Positions 23,699-31,739 of a stretch of DNA of 32,457 nucleotides are shown here, in pieces. The notes below the pieces were generated by a model. The model searched no databases. It was not told the DNA's origin and saw nothing but the letters and a program-made list of their open reading frames with translations. Location: positions 1 through 32,457 of the forward strand of contig JAFRWU010000098.1 of assembly GCA_017441705.1 (NCBI GenBank), read 5' to 3'. Within the stretch, counting starts at the first letter, position 1. Every line of letters begins with the position of its first letter. Source of the stretch: Clostridia bacterium. Lineage in GTDB: Bacteria > Bacillota > Clostridia > Oscillospirales > QAMX01. A program made the position numbers and the translations under genes.

Positions 23699-24801
23699 GG
23701 CACCTCCGCGGCGGCGCCTGACGCGGCCGAGCGCTCCGCAGCGTCCAGAAGGGCCGCGACCCGCAGATTGAATTCCAGCGTGACCGGGCGCAAAAGCGGC
23801 AGGCCGTTCCTTCCGGCATAGGCGTAGTGATCGGGAAGATTCGCGATGTGAGCGGGCTCGGGAAGGAGCGGGAGCTCCACCTCCTCCCCGGTCAGGGACA
23901 TGGCCTTCACGTCCTTTTCCGGGGTCGTATAGATCACCCCGTCGGCGCAGCAGAAAACCGGTCCCGTGGGCAGGAATCTCTGCGGCATGGTCCAGGTGCC
24001 TTCGATCACGCCGTAGGAATCCCGGTAGGCGATCACCGCCGCCATGTTGTCCGGGACCGCCCCCGGCATGAAGGGCGTCCCGTAGTTGCCGGCGAAGGCG
24101 CGCACCTCCAGCGGCCTGTCTTCCGCCGGCCGCGCCCAGGTATTGTAAAAGAAGCCGTAGCAGCCGATATCCAGGAACGCGCCGCCTCCGGTCCCCTCCC
24201 GGTACCACCAGGTGGAAGCGCGTTCTTCGTCGGTCATCTCCTCCGCCGCGGCCTCCACGCCGCGGTGTCTCGCGCCTTTCCCGAGCGGACCGGTGTGCCC
24301 GTTGATGTAATAGACCTTCTGAAGCCTGCCCATCACGCCGCTCTCCAGCGCCGCCAGCTCCCGGTGGACGTAAGGCCGCCAGATCACCGGCCAGTTGACC
24401 ATGGCCTCCACGCCGTTTTTCGCCGTGACGGTGCGGATGGATTCGGCTTCTTCCAGATTCAGCGCCATGGGTTTTTCGATCACCACGCCGACGCCGCGCT
24501 CCGCGCACTCCTTCACGACTTCCGCCTTCCGGTCGTTTTCGGTCAGGATAAAGGCCAGATCGGGCTTCAGCCGGTCCAGCATCGCCCGGTAATCGGCGTC
24601 CGGCGCGATCCCGGTGAGACGTCTGACGTTTTCCAGGTTCCAGGCGCGGGTATAGCGCGCCCGGGTCTTTTCCGGGACCGCCGGCGGAAGATCGGCGAAT
24701 CCCGCCAGGACAAAGCCCGGCGCGGACGTGATATACGACGCGATCTCGTTTACGTGCATGTGCGCAAAGCCGATGATACAGGCTCTGGTTCTGTCTTTCA
24801 T
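23686..24801 (-). CDS. Gfo/Idh/MocA-family oxidoreductase, GFxHxH variant (fourth gene of the GRE operon)
   Basis: A 371-residue member of the Gfo/Idh/MocA dehydrogenases. EKP lies near residue 109 and the C-terminal domain reads GGGAFLDIGCYGFF. The usual GxGxxG loop is replaced by GFAHMH (11–16), and Tyr follows Cys where many members have the catalytic His (DIGCY versus DxGxH). The gene at 25975–27057 shares both traits, so the two are paralogues. The ATG follows GGAGGAGATCCGC. The 3' end overlaps the activase start. It probably transfers hydride to or from a sugar-like hydroxyl; the substrate is unknown. Confidence 0.88.
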   Translation of the reverse strand: MKDRTRACIIGFAHMHVNEIASYITSAPGFVLAGFADLPPAVPEKTRARYTRAWNLENVRRLTGIAPDADYRAMLDRLKPDLAFILTENDRKAEVVKECAERGVGVVIEKPMALNLEEAESIRTVTAKNGVEAMVNWPVIWRPYVHRELAALESGVMGRLQKVYYINGHTGPLGKGARHRGVEAAAEEMTDEERASTWWYREGTGGGAFLDIGCYGFFYNTWARPAEDRPLEVRAFAGNYGTPFMPGAVPDNMAAVIAYRDSYGVIEGTWTMPQRFLPTGPVFCCADGVIYTTPEKDVKAMSLTGEEVELPLLPEPAHIANLPDHYAYAGRNGLPLLRPVTLEFNLRVAALLDAAERSAASGAAAEVPWEA

Positions 24802-24816
24802 GCGGATCTCCTCCTT

Positions 24817-24832
24817 ACGATCGGACGATCGT
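24817..24832. repeat. Small dyad in the GRE operon
   Basis: ACGATCG, GA and CGATCGT form a 7-bp inverted repeat with a 2-base spacer, sitting in the 42-base gap between two Gfo/Idh/MocA genes just before the next ribosome site. It could form a short mRNA hairpin; nothing more can be said. Confidence 0.4.
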
Positions 24833-24843
24833 TTTCATGGCGT

Positions 24844-25959
24844 TCAAAGCTCCGCGGCCGCAACCTCTCTTCCGAGCTCCGCCGAACGGTAAAAGCATTC
24901 GATCGCCCGCGTGACCTCGAGGTTTTCCTCCTCGGTGATCAGATAGGGTCTTTTGCCCTGCAGGGTATCCATGATGTTTTCATACATATACCGGTGCTGT
25001 TCGAAGGGGACGCCCTTGTAGGCGCCGTTGTCGAACCACTTGAGCTTTGTCTCCGCCTGATAGGTGCCCACGTTGCGGTACAGGGTCTCGTTGTTCAGGG
25101 AAAGCCCGCCCCGGTCGCCGCAGATAACCATGTCGAGATTGGTGGTCGGCAGATTGATCGCCCAGGAGAACTTGAAATTCACCGACATGCCGGTATCGAG
25201 GCGCATGAAGCCGGCGGCGAATTCCTCCACGTTGAATTCCCGGTAATCATAGGGCCGGGGCGTAAAGGTGCCGGCGTAGGCGCCGCTTTCCGCCAGGCTC
25301 AGAAGGACCTCCTCGCCTTTGTTCCCGATCTTCCGGTAGGCGCTTCCGGAAACCGAAACCACCTTCGGTCCGCCGACGATCCAGAGAAGCGAATCGATCA
25401 GATGAACGCCGAGATCGCAGAAGGGGCCGCCGTAATTGTGCTCTTTCATGTGGAACATGCCCCAGGTGGGGATGCCGTACCGGCGGATAAAGGCGATGTC
25501 CGAATAATAGATCTCGCCGAGCTCGCCGTTCTCCACCATCCGGCGGCTGTGCTGCATATAGTTGCGCCAGCGCATGCACTGGCAGGGGAAAAGCATTTTC
25601 CCGCACGCCTTCGCCGTATCCCACATCTCCTTCGCATCGGCGACGGTGACGGCGATGGGCTTTTCGCAGGCCACGTGCGCTCCCGCGCGCAGCGCCTTGA
25701 TCGTCCATTCCTTGTGATAGACGTTGGGCGTACAGACCGCCACGAAATCGGGATGCATTTCGTCCAGCATCTTCTGCGGATCGGCGTACCAGTTGGGGAC
25801 GTGATGGCGCGCAGCCGTCTCCGCCGCCGCCTCGGGGCGGATGTCGGCGACGCCGACGACCTCCGCAAGTCCTGCGTCCCGCAGCGGCTTCAAGGCGGGA
25901 AAATGCGCCTGATTGGCGATCATGCCGGCGCCGATCACGGCGACTCTCAGTTTTTCCAT
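24844..25959 (-). CDS. Gfo/Idh/MocA-family oxidoreductase, classical type (third gene of the GRE operon)
   Basis: A 371-residue dehydrogenase with the classical nucleotide loop GAGMIA (10–15), EKP (99–101) and a C-terminal active-site segment CDLGVHLIDS with the expected His. Of the four family members in the operon this one keeps every canonical motif, so it is the most likely true NAD(P)-dependent sugar or cyclitol dehydrogenase. The ATG follows GGAGGAAGAGTAT, 15 bases after the preceding stop. Confidence 0.92.
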   Translation of the reverse strand: MEKLRVAVIGAGMIANQAHFPALKPLRDAGLAEVVGVADIRPEAAAETAARHHVPNWYADPQKMLDEMHPDFVAVCTPNVYHKEWTIKALRAGAHVACEKPIAVTVADAKEMWDTAKACGKMLFPCQCMRWRNYMQHSRRMVENGELGEIYYSDIAFIRRYGIPTWGMFHMKEHNYGGPFCDLGVHLIDSLLWIVGGPKVVSVSGSAYRKIGNKGEEVLLSLAESGAYAGTFTPRPYDYREFNVEEFAAGFMRLDTGMSVNFKFSWAINLPTTNLDMVICGDRGGLSLNNETLYRNVGTYQAETKLKWFDNGAYKGVPFEQHRYMYENIMDTLQGKRPYLITEEENLEVTRAIECFYRSAELGREVAAAEL

Positions 25960-25974
25960 ATACTCTTCCTCCGT

Positions 25975-27057
25975 TCAGTTTTCCTTTTCTGTCGATTCAA
26001 AAGCGCCCGTGAAGCTCGCGCGGATCCCGGCGTCCAGCGCCGCGAGCGCGTCGAGGTTGAAGTCCGGAGCAAGAAGCTCGTAAAGCGGTTCACCGGACGT
26101 CAGATGCCGGTACAGATGCTTTGCCAGATCGTCGGTGGTGGCGTTCCAGGGAGCGGCGGTATAGACTTCGTCCGGTTCGGTGTTCTGATGGCTGAAACGC
26201 CGGTATACTTTGACCTCGGAACGGTACCGGTCGGCGACGATCACACCTTCGGAGCCGTAAACCACGGGCCCGGTCGGCACCTCTCCGTTGTTCAGGGTCG
26301 ACCAGGAGCCTTCGATCAGCGCGACCCCGTCTCCGAAATCCAGCGTATACGCGGTATAGTCCTCCACGTCCGAAAAGGGCAGGAAGAAGTTTTTCCGGAT
26401 GCCCGCCACCCGCTCCGCCCTCCTGCCGAAGAGCCACGTGGCCAGCGTGCAGCCATAGCAGGCATAATCGCAGGCCGAGCCTCCGCCGAGCTCCCTGTGA
26501 TACCAGAAGAGCTTCTGCATTTCCTCTTCGGAAAGCGTGCCGGGATCGTAGGGGCCGACGGTGGCCGGACTCCGGTAATGTACCCGCAGGATCCTGCCGA
26601 TCTTCCCTTCGGCCGTCAGCTCCCTGACCTTCCGGAAGGAGTCGAACCACGCGACCGGCCAGTTGACCGCAAGGGTGACGCCCGCGCGCCGCGCGGCCCG
26701 CGCCATGCGCAGACCGTCTCCGTAACGGATGGCCATCGGTTTTTCCACCACGGTGGGGATCTTTCTTCCCAGCGTTTCCTCCGCGATATCGGCGTAACGT
26801 GCGATGTTGGAGCAGACCACGGCGAGATCCGGCTTCCGGTCCAGAAGCTCCCGCCAGTCGCGAACCAGCGCGAGAGGGCGCTGCCCCAGCACCCGCTTTT
26901 TTCGCTCGGCCGGATCCTCCGGGATCTCTCCTTCCCGCGGCGGGAACTCCGCGCACCCCAGAAGCTCATACCGGTCGGGGTAACGGGAGAAGACGTCGTA
27001 CATGCTGACCGCATGCACGTGTTCGAAGCCCAGCATGGCGACACGCAGTTTTCTCAT
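25975..27057 (-). CDS. Gfo/Idh/MocA-family oxidoreductase, GFxHxH variant (second gene of the GRE operon)
   Basis: A 360-residue family member with GFEHVH (10–15) in place of the GxGxxG loop, EKP at 105–107, and ACDYACYGC where DxGxH is usual. It shares these departures with the gene at 23686–24801. The start is the ATG at 27055–27057, after AAAGGGGAG; longer readings run into the preceding gene. The gap to that gene is 19 bases. The altered loop still fits a His/Phe-rich nucleotide pocket, but whether it binds NAD(P) normally is open. Confidence 0.88.
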   Translation of the reverse strand: MRKLRVAMLGFEHVHAVSMYDVFSRYPDRYELLGCAEFPPREGEIPEDPAERKKRVLGQRPLALVRDWRELLDRKPDLAVVCSNIARYADIAEETLGRKIPTVVEKPMAIRYGDGLRMARAARRAGVTLAVNWPVAWFDSFRKVRELTAEGKIGRILRVHYRSPATVGPYDPGTLSEEEMQKLFWYHRELGGGSACDYACYGCTLATWLFGRRAERVAGIRKNFFLPFSDVEDYTAYTLDFGDGVALIEGSWSTLNNGEVPTGPVVYGSEGVIVADRYRSEVKVYRRFSHQNTEPDEVYTAAPWNATTDDLAKHLYRHLTSGEPLYELLAPDFNLDALAALDAGIRASFTGAFESTEKEN

Positions 27058-27076
27058 TTCCCGGTCTCCCCTTTCC

Positions 27077-28183
27077 TTACAGACGGTTCTCAAAAGTCGT
27101 TTTGAGGTCGACAACGCGTCCCTCTTCCGCAGCGGCGGGGATCGCGCACATGATCTCCAGCACGTGCCGTGCATGCTCCGGCGAGAGGCGCGGCGGGCGG
27201 TCGCCCTCGATCGATTCGATCAGATCCCGGAGGCAGCAGCACTGGCTCCGAAGCTTTTCCGGCGGATCCGCGCCGGGCATGGGTTCCATCCACCCCCGAA
27301 TCCCCAGCTCCGGGCTGTCGAGATAGACCTCCGGCACCGGGTTCTGCATATACGGCCTGGTAAAGGCGATCGTTCCGCGGTCGCCGAAAATCTCAAGCTG
27401 AAGCGCCTTCGACGCCTTCTGGGAAAAGCCGCTGTCCACCAGCGCCATTCTGCCGTCCCCGAAATCGAGCGTGATCAGGTACTGATCGGGGATCCGGTCC
27501 GCCCGGATCTCCTTCCCGTCAAACGCGCCGGAACGCACCGTGCGGCGGGGCGTGGTGATCTTCGCCATGCAGCCCACGCGCCTCGCGGGGCCGAAAAGCG
27601 CCGTCACGATCTGCAGTCCGTGCACGCCCATATCCACCAGCGCGCCCGCGCCCGGTTCAAAAAACCAGCTGGGATCGGCGTCCCGGTACTGGAAGTATTC
27701 GGGCCCGCCGTGGGACATGTTGCATTTGGCGTAATAGACGTTCCCGATCGCCCCGTCCGCCATCCACCTCCGCGCCAGGTTCAGATCGTAGCGCATGGGG
27801 TGGATCGGGGCGCACACGAAGCGGGCTCCGTTCGCCTTCGCCGTTTCGATCTGGAGCGTGAGCCGTTCCACGTCCGGCGCCGCGGGCTTCTGGGAGATCA
27901 GATGCTTTCCCGCCGAGAGGACGGCCATATTGATCTCGTGATGCGCCTGGATCGACGCGGCGTCGATCGCGATATCGAAATCGCAGGACGCAAGGAGCTC
28001 GTGAACGTCATGGTAAGCCGCGGGGATGCCGTATCGACGGCAGGCGGCCTCCGCCCGTTCGAAAACGACGTCCGCGGCCGCAACGCAGACCGCGTCCGCT
28101 TCTTTGTCAATATTGGGAAAATACTGTCCGTTCGCAAAGGAACCGCAGCCGACGACGGCCACCTTCCAGGTTTTTTTCGCCAC
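27077..28183 (-). CDS. Gfo/Idh/MocA-family oxidoreductase (first gene of the GRE operon)
   Basis: A 368-residue dehydrogenase: nucleotide loop VGCGSFANGQ (11–20), QKP at 98–100 where most relatives have EKP, and DMGVHGLQI containing the expected His. The start is GTG (28181–28183) with GGAGGGAGACCT directly upstream. It is first in the seven-gene operon, about 30 bases from the operon's -10 box, and divergent from the AraC-type regulator. The Lys of QKP is retained, so it is probably active. Confidence 0.9.
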   Translation of the reverse strand: MAKKTWKVAVVGCGSFANGQYFPNIDKEADAVCVAAADVVFERAEAACRRYGIPAAYHDVHELLASCDFDIAIDAASIQAHHEINMAVLSAGKHLISQKPAAPDVERLTLQIETAKANGARFVCAPIHPMRYDLNLARRWMADGAIGNVYYAKCNMSHGGPEYFQYRDADPSWFFEPGAGALVDMGVHGLQIVTALFGPARRVGCMAKITTPRRTVRSGAFDGKEIRADRIPDQYLITLDFGDGRMALVDSGFSQKASKALQLEIFGDRGTIAFTRPYMQNPVPEVYLDSPELGIRGWMEPMPGADPPEKLRSQCCCLRDLIESIEGDRPPRLSPEHARHVLEIMCAIPAAAEEGRVVDLKTTFENRL

Positions 28184-28206
28184 AGGTCTCCCTCCTTTTT
28201 CTTTTC

Positions 28207-28234
28207 TTTACATTTTAGCAAACCGTGGTATAAT
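28207..28234 (+). promoter_or_regulatory. Promoter of the AraC-type regulator
   Basis: TTTACA (28207–28212) and TATAAT (28229–28234) have a 16-base spacer. The promoter lies face to face with the operon promoter on the opposite strand and covers the same DNA, so the two probably compete for polymerase. Confidence 0.75.
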
Positions 28235-28240
28235 AGTAAA
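28212..28240 (-). promoter_or_regulatory. Promoter of the seven-gene glycyl-radical operon
   Basis: On the minus strand TTTACT (28235–28240) and TAAAAT (28212–28217) are 17 bases apart, about 30 bases before the first GTG. The -35 is imperfect, as expected for an activator-dependent promoter. Confidence 0.7.
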
Positions 28241-28241
28241 C

Positions 28242-28268
28242 GCACAATGGTGCCGAAAAAGTGCACAA
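28242..28268. promoter_or_regulatory. Putative AraC-type operator: two GCACAA half-sites
   Basis: GCACAA occurs at 28242–28247 and 28263–28268, 21 bases apart (two helical turns), in the same orientation. The first half-site is one base from the operon's -35. The pair also lies in the 5' leader of the regulator gene. This is the geometry of AraC-family activator sites that also repress their own gene. Confidence 0.5.
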
Positions 28269-28293
28269 AATAAGCCTGTCCGGAGGGATCGCC

Positions 28294-29235
28294 ATGCTGT
28301 ATACCGTCGACGTCCGGAAACTGCCCCTGGTCACCAGCTGTTATCGCATTGAAAGAAGGACCGTCTGGAGCGCCGTGGATCCGGACAATATCCTGGTTCT
28401 GGTCCACGAAGGCGCCTGCGTTTTCCGGATCGAAAGCAACGAAACGACCGTAAACAAGGGAGAAGCTTTTCTGATCCCCGCCGGTCAGGAATACGTCCGG
28501 CGTCCCGCGCCGGGCACCTCCGCAGTCTTCACCTACCTGCATTTCCGCACGGCCTCTCCCCTGATCGAGACCGAAGCTTCCCGGGTCCGTTCCTGGCTGG
28601 AAGAGCGGAAAACCCTGTTGACGTCGGATGCGATCGCAGAGCCGGGCGCCGTATTTGAACCGCTGGATACGCTCTGCATCGGAACGCATACGCGTTTCGG
28701 CGGAGATGCGGAAGCTCTGGCCGGACGGATCGCGGAGGAAAGCGTGAAGCGGCACGTCGAAAGCGGGTACTTCGCGTCGCTTTTCCTGGCGGAGCTCCTC
28801 GGTCTTCTGATGCGCACCGCGGCGGCCGAGCTCCTTTCCGGTTTCGACGCCGCGCCCCGTACGCCGGTGCCTCCCCGGCTCCGGGAGGCGGTCCTGTATA
28901 TTCATCAGAACCTGAAAAGGACGATCACTCTCGCCGATCTGGGCCGGGCTGCCGGCGTGTCTCCTCAGCACGTGATCCGCCTTTTCCGCACCGGGCTCGG
29001 CACGACCCCTCTGCAGTACGTCAACCGTCTGAAAATCCAGTACGCCAAGCATCTGATCCAGTTCAGCCCTTCGCTGTCCATGAAGGAGATCGGCTACGAG
29101 CTGGGATTCGAGAATCCTCACTACTTCTCCCGCCTCTTCACCAAGCTTGCGGGAGAGAGTCCCCGCCGGTTCCGGCGGCGCGTCGAGTCCTACGATACGG
29201 GCCGGGACGGAACCGGCGCGGAAAAAACGCCCTGA
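28294..29235 (+). CDS. AraC-family transcriptional regulator
   Basis: A 313-residue regulator. The N-terminal part (about 10–90) reads as a cupin-type sensing domain (KGEAFLIPAGQEY, 55–67), and the C-terminal AraC/XylS DNA-binding domain (about 198–297) has two helix-turn-helix units, LADLGRAAGVSPQHVIRLF and MKEIGYELGFENPHYFSRLF. The ATG at 28294 follows GGAGGGATCGCC. It is divergent from the glycyl-radical operon, with overlapping promoters, so it is very likely that operon's regulator. The inducer, presumably a sugar-like molecule bound by the cupin, is unknown. Confidence 0.95.
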   Translation: MLYTVDVRKLPLVTSCYRIERRTVWSAVDPDNILVLVHEGACVFRIESNETTVNKGEAFLIPAGQEYVRRPAPGTSAVFTYLHFRTASPLIETEASRVRSWLEERKTLLTSDAIAEPGAVFEPLDTLCIGTHTRFGGDAEALAGRIAEESVKRHVESGYFASLFLAELLGLLMRTAAAELLSGFDAAPRTPVPPRLREAVLYIHQNLKRTITLADLGRAAGVSPQHVIRLFRTGLGTTPLQYVNRLKIQYAKHLIQFSPSLSMKEIGYELGFENPHYFSRLFTKLAGESPRRFRRRVESYDTGRDGTGAEKTP

Positions 29236-29258
29236 AAAGAGGACCCTTTCCGGGCGTT
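29226..29258 (+). other. Imperfect hairpin over the end of the regulator gene
   Basis: AACGCCC (29226–29232) pairs with GGGCGTT (29252–29258), with further partial pairing inside. It spans the stop codon. No T-run follows, so it is at best a weak terminator. Confidence 0.4.
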
Positions 29259-29371
29259 CTCCGTGAGAAAACCTTTTCCGGGCGCAATGACCGGTCAAAA
29301 AGAGAGCGATTCGAGGCGCGGCGAGAGGAAAAACGGATGCGATCGCAAAAGTTAACAATTTATTTACAATT

Positions 29372-29400
29372 TTGATGCCGTTATGATACAAATCTATGAT
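29372..29400 (+). promoter_or_regulatory. Candidate promoter of the lipoprotein genes
   Basis: TTGATG (29372–29377) and TATGAT (29395–29400) are 17 bases apart, in the only AT-rich stretch of the 206-base gap, about 40 bases before the start codon. Confidence 0.6.
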
Positions 29401-29441
29401 AGAATCTATACAGGAGGAAGGAAAAAAGGAGGAAACAAACG

Positions 29442-31682
29442 ATGAAAAAGAGAAACCCGCGCGCCGCCGTGAAAAGGCTCCGGGCGGCGGCCTTGCTTAC
29501 CGCCATGCTTCTTTCTCTCTTTGCGGCCTGCAACGGGAAGCCCCAAAACGGATCGACGGAATCGCCCGGGGCGAAAGCGAAGCACGCGAACTACATGGCG
29601 GACGGTCTTATATACGGCGGAAGGGCCGTGGATCTCGGTCTCGCGGAGGACGAAAAAGCGCTGGACATTCTGGAAGAAGAGGACGGGTACCGGCTTCTGG
29701 TGGGGAAAAGCATATCGCCCGACACGCCCTTCCCGCAGGAGGACGGAACCACCCTGTATTATTTTTCCGGAGTGATCCGTCAGACGGAATACCGCTTTCT
29801 GAAGGAGGATTTCACGCCGTCCGGCAAAAAGGCGGTCCCTACAGAAGGATATATGATTTCGGCTCAGAGGATCGACGGCGTGCTCTATGAATTCCGTGGA
29901 ACGCCGCATATCTTCAAACCGGATGGGACCGACGACGGAACGAGATATGCGGAGTTTCTGGATGCCGTGCTCTATGCCGACGGAAAAGAGCTCTGGTCCG
30001 TTCCCTCCGATCCGGCGGAAACCTTCTATCTGGGACAGGTGCCTTCCACGGTGGCGATCGACGGGGATACGGTTTACCAGAACCTTTACGTGCATCAGAG
30101 GATCTACGCAAACGGGAAACGGATCCCGGCGTCGCGGGATATCTCCGGTCAGATCGGGGACGGACTGCCGATGCGGATCATGGGTCTCATGAAGCTCGGC
30201 GATACGGTGTATACTCTCCTTCACGACGGCAGCGAACGCGCTCTGCTGATCCCTCTTTCTCCGGATTTGAAGGAGCTTGAAAAGAAGGGGATCGAGCTGA
30301 AGGTCAACGCCTCCGGCGCGTGCGATTCCGACGGGGCGACCGGCTTCTTCCTTTCCGGCACCGAGCTTTACGCCACCGACGGGAAGGAGTGCCGGAAGCT
30401 TGCGGACCTCGCGCGGCAGGGCTTTGCCGCGGGGATGCTGATCCGGCGGATCCTGCCGCTTTCCGACGGGCGTATCCTGATTTTGGGAGAAGACCGTCTG
30501 GCGGAGCTTTCTCCGGGGGCGGAGGAAAAGGAGAAGCAGGTGATCACCCTCGGAGTGATCCGCGCCAGCCAGAGAGAGCTTTCGCAGAAAGTCCTTCGCT
30601 ACAACCGGCTGTCAGAGAAGTATGCGGTATCGATCAAGGAATTTGCCGCACCGGAGGATCTGAACAAGGCGCTCCTTTCCGGGGAGATCGGTCTGATCGC
30701 CTCGGGTGACCGGCTTTTGCTCCGGAATTACGCGGAGAAGGGGCTGCTTCTGGATCTGGAAGAGGGGATGCCGGCTCTCTTTGAGGAAGGCGTGCTCTAT
30801 GAGAATCTGGTCGACAACCTCCGGGTCCACGGCAAGTCCTGTTTCCTGCCGCCCACCTTCTGGCTCTACGGGTATACGATAAAAGAAAGCTTTTATCCGG
30901 AGGGCGGTTTCCGGACAGCGGAAGACTATTTCGCTTTTGTCGACGAGAAGGAACCGGAACTCATCAAAAAGAGGACGGAACGCAGTGTTGCCTTCGACTT
31001 CTACGGGCTGAGGCGGCTGGACGAGTGGATCGACTGGGACGCGGGGATCTGTCGCTTTGACGACGGGGATTTCGAAAAGCTTCTGACCTTCTGCGGCTCT
31101 TTCCCGACTCGGGAAGAGATCGAGGTTTACGCGGCTTCAAGCGGCATCGACGAAACCCAAATGAGTCTGATAACCTTTTCCAACGGCGTCGCGTCAGGCG
31201 ACTATGATGAAGGCGGGAACCGTTACGCGTACTTCTGGCTGCCGTCGCGGGTGCATCAGGGGCCGGAGATCTATTCGCCGTATTTCCTCGGGATCGTGAA
31301 AAACGAGAAGTATGAAGAGGCCGCGAAGGACTTCATGGATTTTGTTTTTCTGACTGATCTTGCGGAGGGAACGGAGGAGGGCATAGGAGGAAAGCGCCTG
31401 ATCAAAAACAGGGAAAAGGCGGAAGAGATCGAAGGATATTCGATCAACGTAAAGGAAAACGGTGCGATCCTGGAGAGCTATGGGTTTAAATCCGGATCCG
31501 AGGACCGTGCTGTGACCGAGGAGTGGATCGGGAAAGCGGACCAGTTCATATATTTCAACAAAGAGCTCAACGAAATCCTGAACAGCGAGGCGAACCGGTA
31601 TTTTGCGGGCGAGATCACGGCGAAGCAGGCCGCAGAATACGTCCAGAACCGCGTGTCGATCTATCTCGCGGAACAGGGGTGA
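29442..31682 (+). CDS. Large lipoprotein: propeller-like region plus solute-binding-protein-like domain
   Basis: A 746-residue lipoprotein. It has a basic start, a hydrophobic stretch and the lipobox LFAAC, with the lipidated Cys at residue 30. Residues about 50–360 are beta-rich with repeated short strand pairs (DGVLYEFRG, GDTVYTLLHDG, GTELYATDGKECRKL, SDGRILILGEDRL), suggesting a beta-propeller. From about 366 (ITLGVIRASQ...) to the end it resembles an extracellular solute-binding protein of the sugar ABC type. No permease gene is next to it, so ligand sensing or surface display is as possible as transport. The ATG follows AAAGGAGG. The ligand is unknown. Confidence 0.82.
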   Translation: MKKRNPRAAVKRLRAAALLTAMLLSLFAACNGKPQNGSTESPGAKAKHANYMADGLIYGGRAVDLGLAEDEKALDILEEEDGYRLLVGKSISPDTPFPQEDGTTLYYFSGVIRQTEYRFLKEDFTPSGKKAVPTEGYMISAQRIDGVLYEFRGTPHIFKPDGTDDGTRYAEFLDAVLYADGKELWSVPSDPAETFYLGQVPSTVAIDGDTVYQNLYVHQRIYANGKRIPASRDISGQIGDGLPMRIMGLMKLGDTVYTLLHDGSERALLIPLSPDLKELEKKGIELKVNASGACDSDGATGFFLSGTELYATDGKECRKLADLARQGFAAGMLIRRILPLSDGRILILGEDRLAELSPGAEEKEKQVITLGVIRASQRELSQKVLRYNRLSEKYAVSIKEFAAPEDLNKALLSGEIGLIASGDRLLLRNYAEKGLLLDLEEGMPALFEEGVLYENLVDNLRVHGKSCFLPPTFWLYGYTIKESFYPEGGFRTAEDYFAFVDEKEPELIKKRTERSVAFDFYGLRRLDEWIDWDAGICRFDDGDFEKLLTFCGSFPTREEIEVYAASSGIDETQMSLITFSNGVASGDYDEGGNRYAYFWLPSRVHQGPEIYSPYFLGIVKNEKYEEAAKDFMDFVFLTDLAEGTEEGIGGKRLIKNREKAEEIEGYSINVKENGAILESYGFKSGSEDRAVTEEWIGKADQFIYFNKELNEILNSEANRYFAGEITAKQAAEYVQNRVSIYLAEQG

Positions 31683-31739
31683 GGCGCAGGACCGGTTTGC
31701 AACAAGTCCGGTCTGCAATAAAAAGGAGGAGGAATCAAA

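Noticed and set aside
23827-27105. A very long plus-strand open frame (1092 codons) over the dehydrogenase genes
   Set aside because: It is antisense to three genes with clear family motifs and ribosome sites; its translation is Arg/His/Gly-rich with no recognisable domain. Long antisense frames are common in GC-rich DNA.
19508-28183. Bacterial microcompartment locus around the GRE
   Set aside because: No shell proteins, no aldehyde or alcohol dehydrogenases of the usual type, and no encapsulation extension on the GRE.
29245-29284. Direct repeat CCTTTCCGGGCG / CCTTTTCCGGGCG after the regulator gene, considered as an operator
   Set aside because: It is far upstream of the next promoter, its sequence differs from the GCACAA half-sites, and the first copy belongs to the hairpin over the gene end.
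27898-29391. 497-codon minus-strand open frame over the AraC gene
   Set aside because: Antisense to a gene with two clear helix-turn-helix units and a good ribosome site.
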